From positions 930,001 to 994,000 of the forward strand of contig JBANDB010000005.1 of assembly GCA_037576215.1 (NCBI GenBank): a DNA stretch of 64,000 nt, in the 5' to 3' direction. Below, in pieces: positions 1 through 13,171 of the stretch. A program made the translations under genes and the position numbers. This DNA comes from Armillaria gallica. Taxonomy: Eukaryota; Basidiomycota; Agaricomycetes; Agaricales; Physalacriaceae. Within the stretch, counting starts at the first letter, position 1. Each line of letters begins with the position of its first letter. The notes below the pieces were generated by a model. It made no database searches and had not been told where the DNA came from. It saw nothing but the letters and a program-made list of their open reading frames with translations.

Positions 1-707
1 TGGATACTCTGGTGTTCCTGGAAATCACATTTAGGCTTCCAGCTTCCAGAAAAAAACAGAATGGAACGTACGTATACACCGCATAGTCGAAAATGACATA
101 GGATGGTTCCGTCCCCGAGATCTCTATCAAAAGTGAATGGTCATCGTCGTCCAATGTCGCATTGCTGTACGCCAAGACGTCGAATTCGAACTGATATGAG
201 CCATCCGTATCATGCCTGAAGCTTCCCGCAACCTCCCCATCGATCCTAAAATCGCATGCCGCATCACTAACCAGGCCCGTACTCTTCGGATAATTTGAAA
301 GAATCAGATAGATGTATATGGCAGACCCTGAGAGATCATCAATGATCAGAATTCAGATGTAACCTCCATAGCAACGCACCGTGAAAGGCCATCTGGGCCG
401 TTACGTTCCCGAGTGCTGGGTAGTACGTCGCGCTAGTCCATGTATTGTACATAGCGGACGACGAACCGGGAACAATAGCGCAATTGTTACATTGAGAGGC
501 GCTCTTCCAGACAAGAGCACCGGCATTCGAAGCGGGACTATAGTCGACTTGAAACCCGGTCAGCTCGTCTCCAAGCGTATCGTCAATGGTGTGGTTTGTC
601 AGCTCTGCCATAACGACGAGGCTGAGGAGGAGAAAATGAGTAAGATAGAAGATAATCATGAGGGCCGCGACAGATGGATGTAGTAAGATTTCAAGTTGTC
701 GAGTCAA
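1..707 (-). CDS. Agaricomycete secreted/membrane ectodomain protein, C-terminus cut by window edge
   Basis: Three exons join cleanly on the minus strand: about 707-380, 327-72 and 17-1, with GTGCGT...CAG and GTACGT...CAG introns of 52 and 54 bp and no stop in frame. The protein opens with a hydrophobic stretch (MIIFYLTHFLLLSLVV, starting at the second Met near 659) that fits a signal peptide or anchor; the Met at 707 would add 16 residues. It continues with HTIDDTLGDELTG, a CNNC pair, a YNTWTSAT segment, FHGSAIYIYLIL and finally a FDYAVYT segment. This order (TIDDT.GD, C..C, FxGxAIYV, a beta-rich ectodomain, FDYA.YT) is one I know from a large mushroom family of predicted single-pass or secreted proteins with no assigned function. 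It is the only gene here without visible damage. The transmembrane helix usually found after the ectodomain would lie outside the window. Confidence 0.75.
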
Positions 708-1551
708 CCTACAAGTCGTGATCAGTGTTGTGATACGGAACGATAATTGAATCAGCCTACCTGTTTATCAAGATGGTGGAGCAGACGCCGAGTTTCGTTT
801 ATTCTTCGTGTTCGGAGTGAGCACTGAACGCCACGAGATGATCTACTTCATCACGAGCATTGCTGTACTTGATCACCCAGGCTGAAAGCGCGTCCGTTCC
901 CAGGCGTCGCGAATCGATGATCTCATCCTGATCAGAAATGCATTGCATGGAATCAGCCTTCAGTACGAATAAACGATCTCGGCCATCTTCTGGAACGACT
1001 GTAAGAACACAATGTAAGATTTTTGTCCAGTCTATTAGAAAGGTAGATTATATGCGTACGCTGGGTCTCGTACAACTTTAGATCATCGGGGAGTAAAGGT
1101 ATAGGGATTTTCAGAGAAATGGTGAACTGTTGAATAGTGAGTGCTCGCAAAGAATTGTCAGGAAGAAACGAACAGAATAGCTGTAAGTAGTCAGAACCAC
1201 GACACTGAGCGTTAGTTATTCACACTGGCATCGCGCGTGATCCAAGTAGGGTCGCTCGTCACGCGTCAGAATTTGCGCGAGCACACGAAATTAGAGGCAG
1301 AATGTGCGAGTGTCCGCCTGGCAATAAGTCATATTAATGTTGGAGGGACGTAGAGGAAACGGAGCTACTTGACAACGAGCCTGTCTGAATGCATGGGTTG
1401 GATACGAAGATCCTTCGTCCGAGAATATCTGGAAGAAAAATCTAGAGTTCTGGTTCACTTTTGAAAGAGAAACAGAACTCACCAATCCTGGTCACGGGAG
1501 ACTGCAATACCTCGCCATCTGCTTCTGCGGGCTACTGAATTGCCCGTTTTG
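708..1551. other. No supportable gene
   Basis: The stretch holds the likely promoter of the leftmost gene and only short open frames (65 and 64 codons on the minus strand) without recognisable motifs or convincing splice partners. I see no repeat structure here. Confidence 0.4.
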
Positions 1552-1764
1552 CTACTCGATGTGGATTATAAACACCATGAACGACCACTCCGAGCCATAG
1601 TCTAAGCCCCAGGCATACTGACCGTCGGTACCGATGACATTCACAACTGCGAGGTGGTAAGAAAAGGAAGACATCGGATAATCGGTCCGATGCTGAACGT
1701 CGGTTGCCATAAAGCCGATGCCGGTGATTCGGCACCAGTCCTTGCTTCTTACGGTTTACCGCCG
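1552..1764 (-). pseudogene. Unrecognised C-terminal exon fragment
   Basis: One minus-strand frame reads without interruption from an acceptor-like position near 1764 to a TAG at 1552-1554. It encodes a protein-like stretch containing DWCRITGIGFMATDV, YPMSSFSYHLAVVNVIGTDG and YAWGLDYGSEWSFMVFI. Its amino-acid composition looks like a folded beta-rich domain rather than random DNA, but I do not recognise the family. No N-terminal exon is visible upstream, where the short AGTTATCTGCCA repeats begin, so it is probably a truncated gene cut by the neighbouring repeat insertion. It could also be the last exon of a gene whose other exons I failed to see. Confidence 0.3.
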
Positions 1765-1785
1765 GTTTCACTGGGTTCCCACGGC

Positions 1786-2026
1786 AGTTATCTGCCAGTT
1801 ATCTGCCATGCCCATACTGGGCAGGTGGGCCCCACGCCTTCAACAATTTATTTTGAGGTCGTTTCTTCTTTGATCCTCATAAATCTTGTATATATAAATT
1901 GAATATATTCATATAAACCTTGGAGTAAAATTCTGTGGCTCAAAACGCGATGAGGATGACACTATTCACTCAAGACGCAATTCCCCGCCAAAGTTATCTG
2001 CCATCAGCCCCTATAGTTATCTGCCA
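1786..2026. repeat. Four copies of AGTTATCTGCCA
   Basis: The exact 12-mer AGTTATCTGCCA occurs at 1786-1797, 1797-1808 (sharing one base), 1992-2003 and 2015-2026. All copies have the same orientation, in two pairs about 190 bp apart, just upstream of the exonuclease gene. Short clustered direct repeats of this sort are common near transposon ends as transposase-binding sites. No inverted counterpart was found beyond 7540. Confidence 0.55.
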
Positions 2027-2237
2027 TGAGGCCGAGTTTCGCCCGCACGACCGTTCTTTCTTTACTCCCGTCGCGTATTCTGTCCCTATAGTCGTGTTGC
2101 TTAGCTGCTACTATTGTAGTAACATCTGTGTCAGTCTGGTATGTTATTTTTGTGATATAATGTGGTGCACATGCTGAAAGAACTTCTTTTTATAAATAGC
2201 TCGCATTTTTTAAATTTGAAGCTCTATTTCCTGCAGC

Positions 2238-5200
2238 ATGGCACGTCCAAGCGGTGTGAAGGATGGCCCAAGACCGGAAAATGCTCCAAGGCGAGGACGG
2301 CCACCAAAACCACGAGATATTCCATCCCAGGAGGAAAATGGTCAGTATGTCTCATTCTGGAGTTTAAATATTCTACTCACTGTATGTGACATCTGTAGAC
2401 TCGGATGCTGACGACGAATACGAATTTGATGATGAGGAGTACTCAGAGGAGTTTTTGAGGCGTCTGGATAAGGCTGAAAGCGATGCTATAGCCAGTAAGT
2501 TGATTCTCCTTTCAATTTCGGAGTTTTTCATGATTTTCTGGCTGCCTCTTAATGCAGAGCTCAAGCGATTGGAAGCAGAAGCAGACGCCTGCAAGAAACG
2601 TCTTGCAGACCTACAAAAGGCTGCAAATCATCCGCTTAGCCGTACGGACTATTTTTTTTCTGTTGCAACATAGGATACTCATATTCTCCTATAGAACCGT
2701 TCTTTAATCCACTTGCAGGACCCCTCTCTGATGCGGCAAGTGATGAGGATGAGGACCTGGACTCCCAAAATGAAGCCAAGACCCCACGCATCAGTCGCAA
2801 TACTGGGAATGAGCCAGCGGCACAAAGCCATAACATAAATGACGAACCTGGAGGTATGTCGCACCTTCAAAGTTTCCTTGTTAAAAAATTGACACGTTTT
2901 TCACTAGCGTGGTTCACTAAGCCGAAATATATGCAAGATTGGCTGTACTGGTACTTTGCTATGGTTATACACCCGCTTATCCACAATAAAAATGGCGGCA
3001 AGATCCTGCTTGCACCACCAACATTCACAGAGTCTAAACCTTATGCCCTGCCAACACTCTGGATCCGTTCTCCGGAACCAGTCATGTCTCTGTCTGTGCA
3101 TCGGTTTGAGCCCACCCTTCTCTTCCACCCACGTGTCTTGCTTTGGCTTGTACATTTCTTTGTCGACATATTATCCTGTCCCAAATGCGGAAAACCACTT
3201 GAAAAGAATGGTGCACTGCCACCTCATTGTGTTGTAGATCTTGAAGATTCATTCTACATTGTTGCATGGGCATATTATTGCCGGCAGGGCTGCCAAGCAC
3301 ATTTTCATGGGTGGAGCCAGCGTCTTCTAAACTCATTACCCCCCTATGTGCGTTTGGCTTTTCCTGCTGTGCTCTCGCACAAAATAGGCTTGTCATGCAA
3401 TGTTGTCAGTACTCTCCGTGTTGGCAATCAGCATAAGATGGGACCATCTGGTGTTCGCTCACTACTATTTGAAATGCACACCCCTTGATTCAATATAATA
3501 CAGCTCCAGTATTTAGAGTCAATCTTTGAGCGGCTTCAGACTAGAGAATCAGCCAATGCTGATTTGCGCAATTACTTTGACGCCTCTATGAAAGTCCCTT
3601 CAATTGGGAATTTCAGCGATGTAGATGGCTATGGTGGCTTCATTCCGGGTGAACACTATCTTGCCGCCATGCTAAATAAAACTATTGAACGGGATGAAGC
3701 TGATGCCAACCAGCATACATCTTTACTTGAACCAGACCAGCTGGCTATTGACAACTCACACAAGGTCTGTACTTGGTATATTAGTATCTCTATATTTATC
3801 TAAACCGTTTTGTTGCAGGTCAACAAGCATATTGCTAAGGTTGAAGATGTTAATGTCTTTGGTGCAATGTGGACATGCATGACCTCTCGCTATATCCGGT
3901 CACAAGCATTGACTCTGACTAAGGCTCATGAAGAACGTATTGGTCCACTGACAGGAATCTCACAATCTGCAAAGCGATATGGGCACAATAACCCATGTAT
4001 CATTTTTTCAGATGATCCTATAAAGGTAAACTTCTATGATCAACCTTGTATCTTTCTAATGCTGCTGTTAGGACAAGCATCTCATAAATTCTGCATTTCC
4101 CATGTTATCAAAGAATCTCACACCCATTGCTGAGGCTCATGGTTTGATTCCATTTGAGCTGCCATCAACACTGAGTCCAGTTGTTCTTACTACTGCTATG
4201 CTCATCGAGAGTACTCTGTCATCGTTAATGGCTCCACTTGATATTGACAAAGATGCTTCTTTGTGCATTAGCTTTGATGCTGAATGGAATGTGTCAAGGA
4301 CTCTTGGAGTCTCTATCATTCAACTCGCACCCCACCAGGACCCACCAGAGATTTTTCTGATACCAGTATGATATTTTCCACAAATGCAACTGCTTTAAAT
4401 TTTAATCTTTTATGTTTTTAGATTTATCGCTTTGATAAAAAACTTCTCCCACCATCTCTTCTTCACTTAATGCTATCCAGTCGTGTATTCAAGATAGGCT
4501 CAGGCATCAAGAGAGATATGACACGGCTTAAAAAGCAGTTCTCACAGCTCTCAGGAAAGCCAATCACAACCATTGATCTTAAAGACTATGCCATCCAGTG
4601 AGGTGTCATTCACCGAAAGGATAGTGGGAGTCTTGATGCATTGGTTGAAAAGACATTAGAGAAATATCTCCCAAAGGAGGATGTGGTTCGGAAGAGTGAG
4701 TGCTGGGAAGATGGCAAGCTCAGCTCTGATCTGATTCAGTATGCTGCAACTGATGTTTTTGCATCCCGCTGCATTTTCGAGAAATTATCAGTCACCACTG
4801 CTCAACAATGTCACTATTGATATGCCTGCAGGATCTCGCATAGCTCTTCTTATTCAAGAAGGAGGTGAAATCATTGCATATGGGAAAATTTCTGCAGACC
4901 AATCTTCACCATTCAAGGGTGTTCGTGTCAAGGTCCCAAATCGAAATCATGTTGTCATTGACATTGACACCCTTCTCAAACCATCTGCTGTGGCTGTACT
5001 TCACATTGACCATTCAATAACCAATAGCACAGCATCAAAGAATGGTAGGACCAAGCTAGGTGCATTTACTCTTGGGCAGTTGCAAGAGGCATCAATGTCA
5101 TCAAGCTTTTTGATGGTTACACCAACATCTCTCCTAATATTTGACAATTGTAATGTGGTGTGTTATAGTGACATTATTTTCTTTTTATCTTTGCTCATTG

Positions 5201-7540
5201 AACATCAGCGTGACATTGAAGCCTTGGAATCTTCTGTCAATACACAGGAACCCATGCCATTTATGGAACCTTTTCTTTCACCTGATATGGAACCTGGACT
5301 AGAATCTGACAGCGAGGAATCAGATGATCAATCATATCCTCAACAGCTTCAGGAGGACTTCACAGGTGAGTCAAGTACTTTGGCAGCACAGATGTTGCAA
5401 GCCAATTATGAAGCATCAGCTGTACCTAGAGGTATGGTTTTTACTTCTGTATATTGAACCATATTCTGATATTAATCATTATTCTCAGGCCAAAAACGTA
5501 CCCATAATTCAAGCATGCATTTCTTGAAGAATACAGATGACTCAGGCTTATCCAAACTTCCTGGTCTTGAATTATTCCACCAAATAATCCAGTCTCCACC
5601 TGATTCACAATCAACATATCAAACTATTAAAAAGGATATCTTTCATGCATTCCAGATGATTCCGACTCCACATCACCATGGTGCTCGACCAGAATATCTT
5701 CATGAGATGTGTGATCATCTACTTCGATGGGATCCTCTCATCTGTGAGAAGGTTGATTGTGTCTGTCGAAAATTCTTCAATCTCACCTTTGACGAAATGC
5801 TTGCTTGGAATCCCCAGTTTATTGAAGAGCGAACACCACGCCATGTTCCACCACCTAGTGTTTTAGTCCCATCTCTGCTGCATGTGTTTCAGACTTTTGG
5901 AAAGGCTATTGATGCTAAAACTGGAGCACCACTATTTTCGAAAAAATCATGGGCAAAGGCATATGCTGTACTAGACCTGGCTCGCGAGGGATATCTCTCT
6001 GATAACTTGGGAATTGTACTGTATGAGAAGGCTGGAATTGATCAATATGGGCTGCAGAAGTGGAGATGTACTCGAGGAACAAATAAGGTTGAAGGTGGTC
6101 CACACAGTGATATATACAGGAAATTTGGTGCTCTCCATGGTATGTGATATGAATCATAGGATAAATTTTCTTCAAATCTGACCACATTATACTACAAAGC
6201 TGGTCCCTGTCTCACAGTCAACTGTCTAACCGATCACCAAACATGGTACAATCTTCAGGTGAAATTAAATAATGTGCAATGTCTTCTGTAACTAAATTCT
6301 TATTGTAGGCTTATGCACAGCATACATGCAGCGTTGACTGGAACTATCATCATGATCTTGGCCTGATCAATCGAACATCATTTCTTCTGAACTATCTCTC
6401 TGATACGGTTAAAGGTGCATTGTCCTATTCCGATTGGATCAATGGAGACCTTTATGAGAGAACAGCAGAGCAATTCGGGGTATGCTTGTTTCCAGGTATT
6501 ACTTGGATTCTTTAAGTCTAAGGATGTGTGTCTAATATTTCTCACTTGTTAGAGTCATTGTGAACTCGCTTTGGTATGGCATCATACAATGATGAAGCTT
6601 CCAAGGCATATAAACTCAATGCAAGTAACAACTGGCTGCGACAGCGACAGGGCTTAGCTCTGCCTGTTCTTCCTCCAACCACTCAAGAAGCTCGCCGCTA
6701 CTTCTTTGCTCAGATACGTATCTTCTCTGTGAAGGCAAGTGCTGATGGCAAAGGCAGAGTTGATTATGAAGCATTTGCTCAGGAATGGAACCGGACGGCA
6801 GATGGAACTGAGCATGTTTATGTCTCTCCAGAGGTCCTGGCTGCATATTCAAAATCATGGAGAAAGCAAACAATATCCGAGCAACGATGGACTTGATGTC
6901 TGATGGGCTTGAAGAAGTATGTCGCAGCAGTGAAGTATTTGCAGCTGCAGATCTTCCATTCCCAGATTATTTGACTGGAGACACGTCATTCACTCATCCA
7001 AGTCAAGGGGTTGTTGAAATAGATTCAGAACAGTCACTCCCTCTGAATTTGTCAATTTCGATGGCTCCTGCTACTTCGCATTCTTCCCGGTTTACTGATA
7101 CACTAATATCTGCCCACCCCACAAGCGGTGGCCCACCTCAATCCCCTCGATCCCCTGCACCTATCCCTGCTACATTTGATGAGCTTCCTACAAGCCCTCC
7201 TCCTCCAATTCCTGCGTCGCGTACTGAACCGGCCCAAAACCAGCCACTAGGCAAGCCTCAATTGGATTCCCTGTCCATAGTTGTTAGAAATGGCACTTCC
7301 AGCAGCCATCAGCACATGGACATGGAAAGAGAGAGCAAGAGAAGATGTACCATACCCACAGAGGAGAGGAAATGCCGTAAAATCCGTAGTTGTCAACGCT
7401 GCCGCAATGAGACTTGCCCTGGAGGTAATGACATTTTGCGGTGTCAGATTGCATGCACTGTACCATGCCGATGGTGCGGGAGACTGGATGAATGTCGGGG
7501 CGTCGATGGAGGGAAAAAATGCATGGCACCCCAGGCTTAA
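2238..7540 (+). pseudogene. DUF6729-like / WRN-type 3'-5' exonuclease / Cys-rich protein, decayed
   Basis: The gene has at least eleven exons. It starts at ATG 2238 with a basic AT-hook-like RRGRPPKPRD, then acidic and coiled-coil exons (to about 2850). From about 2910 it has the region I recognise as DUF6729 (WFTKPKYMQDW, CPKCGKPL, HKMGPSGVRSLLFEMHT). From about 4075 to 4800 follows a DEDDy exonuclease: motif I FDAEWN, motif II FKIGSGIKRD, motif III QYAATDVFASR, closest in style to Werner-syndrome exonucleases. The C-terminal half (5520-6500) has RGTNKVEGGPHSDIYRKFG, and the tail (7380-7530) a cluster of CxxC pairs. Breaks: TGA at 3486-3488, 4599-4601 and 6561-6563, each where Arg is expected, and frameshifts near 4795 and 6858 (a lost G in TGGGAG). 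Members are multicopy in mushroom genomes as I recall, so a mobile or transposon-borne origin is plausible but not shown. Confidence 0.7.
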
Positions 7541-9621
7541 ATTAGTGTATGTTGAAGCAGAGATTGAACGACAAGTCAAGCAAACGTGTAGTGATCGAGA
7601 TCGGCATTTAAATATAATACAAACAAACAAACGTCGGTAGTCGCCCGATTTGGCACGCGAAATCTTTCTTTTTTTATTCTTTTTCTCCTTTTGGGGCCTC
7701 CGATACCCAGTGAAATGGACAGAAAACCCTTCTTACCGTTCACTCCAGGAATACAGAAGTTTGCGACAGTATGATTTACTTACCTATACCTAAGAATTCA
7801 TATGAAAAACAGGAGTTACTGATACTGGTAGCTGTACCAAAGGTTCAAGAAAGCTTTGAATCATCGCAGGAATGTAAGATATTGGATTTGAATCCAGGCT
7901 GCCATAATCAAGGTCTGAGAGCAAAGATTCAGGAATTCCCTGAACTAATTACAAAAGCCTTCGTTCAGGGTGAAGTTTCGGCAGATGGGAAACTTAAGGT
8001 TTGTGGGTGTCGGGAACGCATGCCTAGAACTTTGTTTCCCGTGCCGACATCAAAAAAACCAAAATTAAGACTTTGGACCATGTTTCGGCACAGTCCTCCC
8101 GAAACTAAGCCTGGAACCTTAGTTTAGGCTTTCCCTAACATGAATATCGAAATAGAATATTCTAGACTAGATTTCGGTAGCACTCATAATTTTAGTACTG
8201 ATCCTGCCAAAATATGTACCCAAACAAGTGCTTTCAGCAACAATTTAGGGTAGCTAGGAACAATTAGTTTCAGCTCGAGCACTGGAGCCTCGTGATTCAT
8301 TCCTATTCTCTTCAATTCCGGATAGACTTCATGCCGTCTTGGAACTTTTAGTGTCGGACGAAATTTCAGCAAGTCTCATTCACTTTCCGAAAACTTAGGT
8401 ATAGGTGCCAAGATCGGAATGCCCTAAATTTCCAGATTTCCGGTGTGGTTGATGCTAATCGATGCTAGGCAGCATCCAATACAAGGACAGGAGAATACAG
8501 AAACACGGTTCGATTTTGAATACACTGTCGGATGAATCCCAATCTTATCAGTGCCACAGATCTTGCACCAGTCATAAAACTACGTAGCTTTCAAGGTCAA
8601 AGCCTGTGCACTTAGTTCGCACATCTGTTAGTCATACATCCCTTCAATTTCAGGAGCATGCTAAGTATTTCCTAATCATTCCGAAGACTGGCTAAATGTC
8701 CTCACTTCGTTCTGTCCCTGATGGACACCCAAACATCCGCGACCAAAGGCTGATCTCATGGAAAACACTAACCCTCGTCGAGCTTCATAACTTTCGTTTT
8801 GTCCTCACTATTGTGTTCTATTTGATTGTTTTCCTTGTGATGGGAGTCAATTCTATTTTTTGTGATGAAATGCGGCTGGCTTTCTATGTAATGTTTTCAG
8901 CAGGAGCCATATCAGATCATCATGAGAACACATTTGACCTATTCCTGACCAGCCTTCAGACACAACCAATGGACCCTATATCCAATATGACCATGACATC
9001 TACCTAAGCTACCCTCCCATAATCAATTATAAGCATGTCTGCTTCATCCCCTTACCGATCAGCTCATAAAGCTGTCTCTACAAGACGAGCCTCCACAGAT
9101 ATCTATCATCAAGTCACACCACCTATACAGCCCATAAAACGTCGTGTATTAGTATGGCCGTGACGGCCGGATCAAACCGATAATTATCATGATTTTAAAC
9201 AAAATGACGGTACTCGAATAAAACTGCAATAAAGGCTCACCTAATTAGTACATCCCATGCCTGTCTGGTGTAGGATAGTGTAAGCCACTGCCTCCAACAT
9301 GTGTCGGGGATATTCCCCCCTGCCGAGTGTGCTGACTCATGTGCGCCCCATCTCCCATACTTCAAAGTCCCAATTTGGCAATGCATGGGAATTCTCAGGA
9401 TAATCCATCAGAGAAAGCATTGGACCCAGTATGTGATGTCATTATCGCGTCATCCCCAACTTGGGAAGGGTCTGCCGGTGTGCCGACTGTCAGCATTGTC
9501 GAATCCCATTGCTCCCGCTCCCTACTCGTCGTCTTCGCGTTTCTTCATCAAATAAAATCATATAAATTCCAAATAAATCTCAGAAATAAGGAGGATACAA
9601 CAAGTATCTATGGATGCTATA
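7541..9621. other. AT-rich intergenic stretch, no clear gene
   Basis: No recognisable gene. Plus-strand open frames at 7771-8127 (118 codons) and 8696-9007 (103 codons, with one hydrophobic segment) have no motifs I know. Between about 7980 and 8440 short degenerate words recur (TTTCGG, CCGAAA, CTTAG, TTTAGG), which may be an old satellite. GGCCGTGACGGCC at about 9162 and GGGGATATTCCCC at about 9307 are small near-palindromes that could mark an element edge; no matching inverted copy was found right of the TET gene. Confidence 0.3.
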
Positions 9622-12600
9622 TCAGTCTGTGAATGCCAACATTATGCTCTCAATTTCCTGTTGTTTCTGAATTTCCATGATCTCCTCCTCTTCCTCCTCC
9701 TCCTCCTCATCACTGTGGCCCCCATCATTCCTGGCATCATCTACATCAATTGAATCATCAATAGTTGACAACCATAGCTCAGCTCACTGTAAATTATTCG
9801 CCACATCGCCAGGCTTCAAGTTTCCAGAAAAGGATGGATGCCATGCAAGGGCATGAAAGCATTGCATGTGAATAGTGTCAAATCTTGCTTGTTCAAGGCA
9901 GTACTTCTCTGTTTGATGGGCAAGTAGAGGATCGTGGTCAGTGAGATCACTAACTGCTCTTCGTAGATATTTGTCCTCAGCCTTGATCTTGGTAACCACT
10001 CAGCGAATCTCAATATTAAGGCAATGGATTTCCTCTTTCGCACGAATGATTCTGTAATAAGCATCTGTGGCCTCTCGGACTGCACTGCTAGCCCATGGCT
10101 TTTTATGTATGTCGTCCCTTGTGTCCCACAGGAGATCAAATTGAGATAGGAAGGTATACTCAATTGCATCATCCCAGTTTAGTGCTTCTCGAGGGGGATC
10201 AAGTGCCTTAGCAGCAGCATTATAGCGGTCCACAAGGCCTCAAATTGCATGAGATCGTGCTTTCAGGGCCTTTCCAATGTGCCTGCATGCTTTGTAACCT
10301 ATCATTGATTTAGTATACGCTACAAGTGAATAGTTTTGCATACCTGTGCCAGACCTATTCATCTTGGTTAATTCAAAGAGTCGAGATACCAGGCCCCCTT
10401 CCAAGCGATCAAGGCATTGGTGGTATACCTGTGTTGTGACCAATTTCTCGGCCTCATTCCACTTTCCGGATCCTATTGTCCAGCATGTTGATATTTTTAG
10501 AGCATGCTCCAACTCCTGAACACGTTCAAGGGCTTTATCCTGTTTTTTGAGAAGTTGCCGCCTTGAAGTTTCAATCCATGCAGTGTTGTCTCACTCATTG
10601 ATATTCGTAGAGTTGTGGTTTATCCACACGGTTCTTATCTTGCAGATGTCATCCCTGGAGAAAGTGTTAATAAGAGCAATTCAATAAGTAGTACCATATA
10701 TACTCAATACAGTAGTAGGCAACTAGTCTGGAGTAGTACTCCATCTCTAAAGTCCCCCCTTCTGGCTCTTGCTCTCGGCTCTTGAGATAGGCAAGCTCTT
10801 CTGATAACCATTGAGGAAAGCATTTCACGTTCAGAATATTCAGCTTAGCCATAGTTTCCTGTAAAGCAGGTATACCTGCTACAATTGAAAGAGCTTGTCT
10901 ATAGTTGTCGCACAGGAATTTACCTATCCCGAGAATTAGAACCATGCCGATATGATAATGCACAAAGTTACTCACTAAGCCTTGAGTATGTATCAACACA
11001 GTCTCTGTGTTTCATCCACTGTACTATAGCTTGCATACGATGAAAACGGCTGGCATAGTGAGTGCTAGATGCCAATGCATTTGACTCCACAAAGTAATGC
11101 TCACACTCCTCATGATCTGTAAGGCCTTGCCCATCGGTGTATAGCAGCAGTTTACATATTTGACACACACAACAGTGAGCATGACTGTGGAAGGAACCAA
11201 CAACTGTGCGATGGTTTTGCTCTGCGGCTAAATGGCCTAATGGGGACTTCGCAATTGTTGTGCCAAACTTGCACCCTACGTCATAGCCACAGGTCAAATC
11301 TGGGCCTAGCCCCTTGATGACATGGTTTGCAATTGAAAGTGGATACTTGGCTCTACAAAGCTGTCAATAAAAAATCAATAAAAGTCTTGTAAAACTTACA
11401 ATTCTCCGCTTTGGACCATATCTGCAGCCAGCAGCATAAACCCATGCCTGCAAAGGGATACAAAAATTCCCGTCTCATCAAATACTCCCCACATACTTGA
11501 ATGCATGTCGTTTTTCATGTTTGCCCATCAATCAGCACAGGGATTTCCATCTATGTCTGCTGTGTTCGTGACCACTGTGTCACCAATGGCATCTTTAGAC
11601 CATGAATTCACCTCCTCCCTAGGTATGAAATAATCCTCACTCCTATCATGATTATCCTGGCTTGGAACAGATGGATCTGCCCCTGGAGTGTGCGGTCTCT
11701 TCAGGGAATTGTTGCCATCAATGCAGTAATTCAGATGAACTGGCTTTCCTGACTCGTTGCGAAGAACAAGGGTACAAGCCAGACAAGCATTCCAAAGTTG
11801 GTAATCCCCAGTGTCTCAGCATAATGCTTGTTTAATATACCCCTCCACTCATTGGAGGATCGAGATATAGAGATCGTAGCAAACAGTGAATTGCCGATGC
11901 ATATATGGCTGATAAGGAATGTTGTTCAAGTCACATAAAATCCGAAGAAATGCTTGAAGGGATAACCAGGGACAGCAAAGATGGGTTGTATGAAAGAGTT
12001 CCAGAGTGTGGACAGAGATCAATAGCTCAGGAAAGTAAGGTGCACATGGAACAACACCCTGCTTCACAAGAATGGCTGGAATGCAGTCTTCACTGGTGAA
12101 TTGCTGGGGAGTAGTATAGAAACAGCCTAGAATTTTGTTATTAAACAAAAACTGAGGAGAGATAAAAATACAAACGGAATATATCTAGTACACGCATGAC
12201 CCTCCTATCCCTTGTCTTCCTGCTCAATGGAGGTGGACCTTCTTCGACTTCTATATGCCCCTCGATAGGCTGTTTCAAATCCCAAGTCATGTAAGCGCTT
12301 GTAATTGGTTCCATGACAGCATCGAATGCGTCACTATGATTTTGCATATGGTCCCTCTGTGTTCAAGTATCATGATGTCTGCTACTCATTGGTCAGTTAT
12401 ACATATCTTCCACTCAGATTTACTTATGGCATGTTCAAGGTTTCACTCAGTGGAAGCTCCAATCGCGACATTCCCTCATAAAGGTGATTCCAAATGTCTC
12501 TTAATTCCCCTCCTTCATGGCTAATTTCTAATGTCTCATGCCCTGTGAGTACAGCCCCCAAACACTCATAATCCTGTCCAATTTGACTTTCTGAAATCTG

Positions 12601-13171
12601 TGCTTGCGTTTCCCAGGTAGGGTTATCATTGTCTGCATCAAATAGCTGGGCATGAATATCATGAAGCTGTCATGCCTGGTCTGCAGTAAGATCTATTTGC
12701 GACAATGTCTATGAGAAGCACTTATTTCCTAATATATGTATACATACCTTTCTGACGTTCCTGCCAATTTTGTTGGTTTGCTGCTTTTTGCTGTAGAACC
12801 TTGCGGTGACTCTGAGCTGAGGAACTCATCGATCGTTGCTGTGAGTCAATCATCATGTGAACCTGAGATGAGGATGAAGAAGCTCGAATTATATGTGAAT
12901 TAGCTGTCCCAGTATGCTTACTAGTAGGGCAAGTAGGAGGCATGTTGAGAGCTAGAGCTATTTTTGATAAGGCACAACAATGACATGTCAAAGCACATGT
13001 CTGAGACATGTGATCATATGATGGCTGTGCCACGGCCTGCAGTATCCCATGGTATGGCATTTTCACAGTGTTCTTCCTTCTGCTCACTTCCAATGATGTG
13101 CCTCTTCCATCAACTCCATTACTGATAAGCAACAATGCGACAGCACCCCAAGACACAAAAAAATTTTCCAT
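9622..13171 (-). pseudogene. KDZ-superfamily DNA transposase, decayed
   Basis: Fragments in order on the minus strand reproduce the KDZ (Kyakuja-Dileera-Zisupton) transposase layout. An N-terminal Ser/Gln-rich part with a CHCC cluster lies at 12722-13171; NACLACTLVL then LNYCIDGNNSLKR at about 11700-11800; CADxWANMKND at 11528; MWGVFDETGIFVSLCRHGF at about 11450-11510; YDVGCKF, GSFHSHAH and ASRFHRMQAI at 10968-11297; and a long helical C-terminus ending in an acidic E-rich run before TGA at 9622. Introns of about 40-60 bp separate the blocks. At least eight in-frame TGA codons interrupt it (9784, 10000, 10240, 10591, 11528, 11816, 11849, 12363), all compatible with CGA to TGA at arginine sites. 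It lies head-to-head with the TET/JBP gene; their first ATGs overlap in a CCATGG at 13168-13173, though both true starts are uncertain. The copy cannot make a full transposase unless TGA is read through. Confidence 0.85.

Noticed and set aside
381..683. 100-codon plus frame
   Set aside because: Lies antisense to the well-spliced minus-strand membrane-protein gene.
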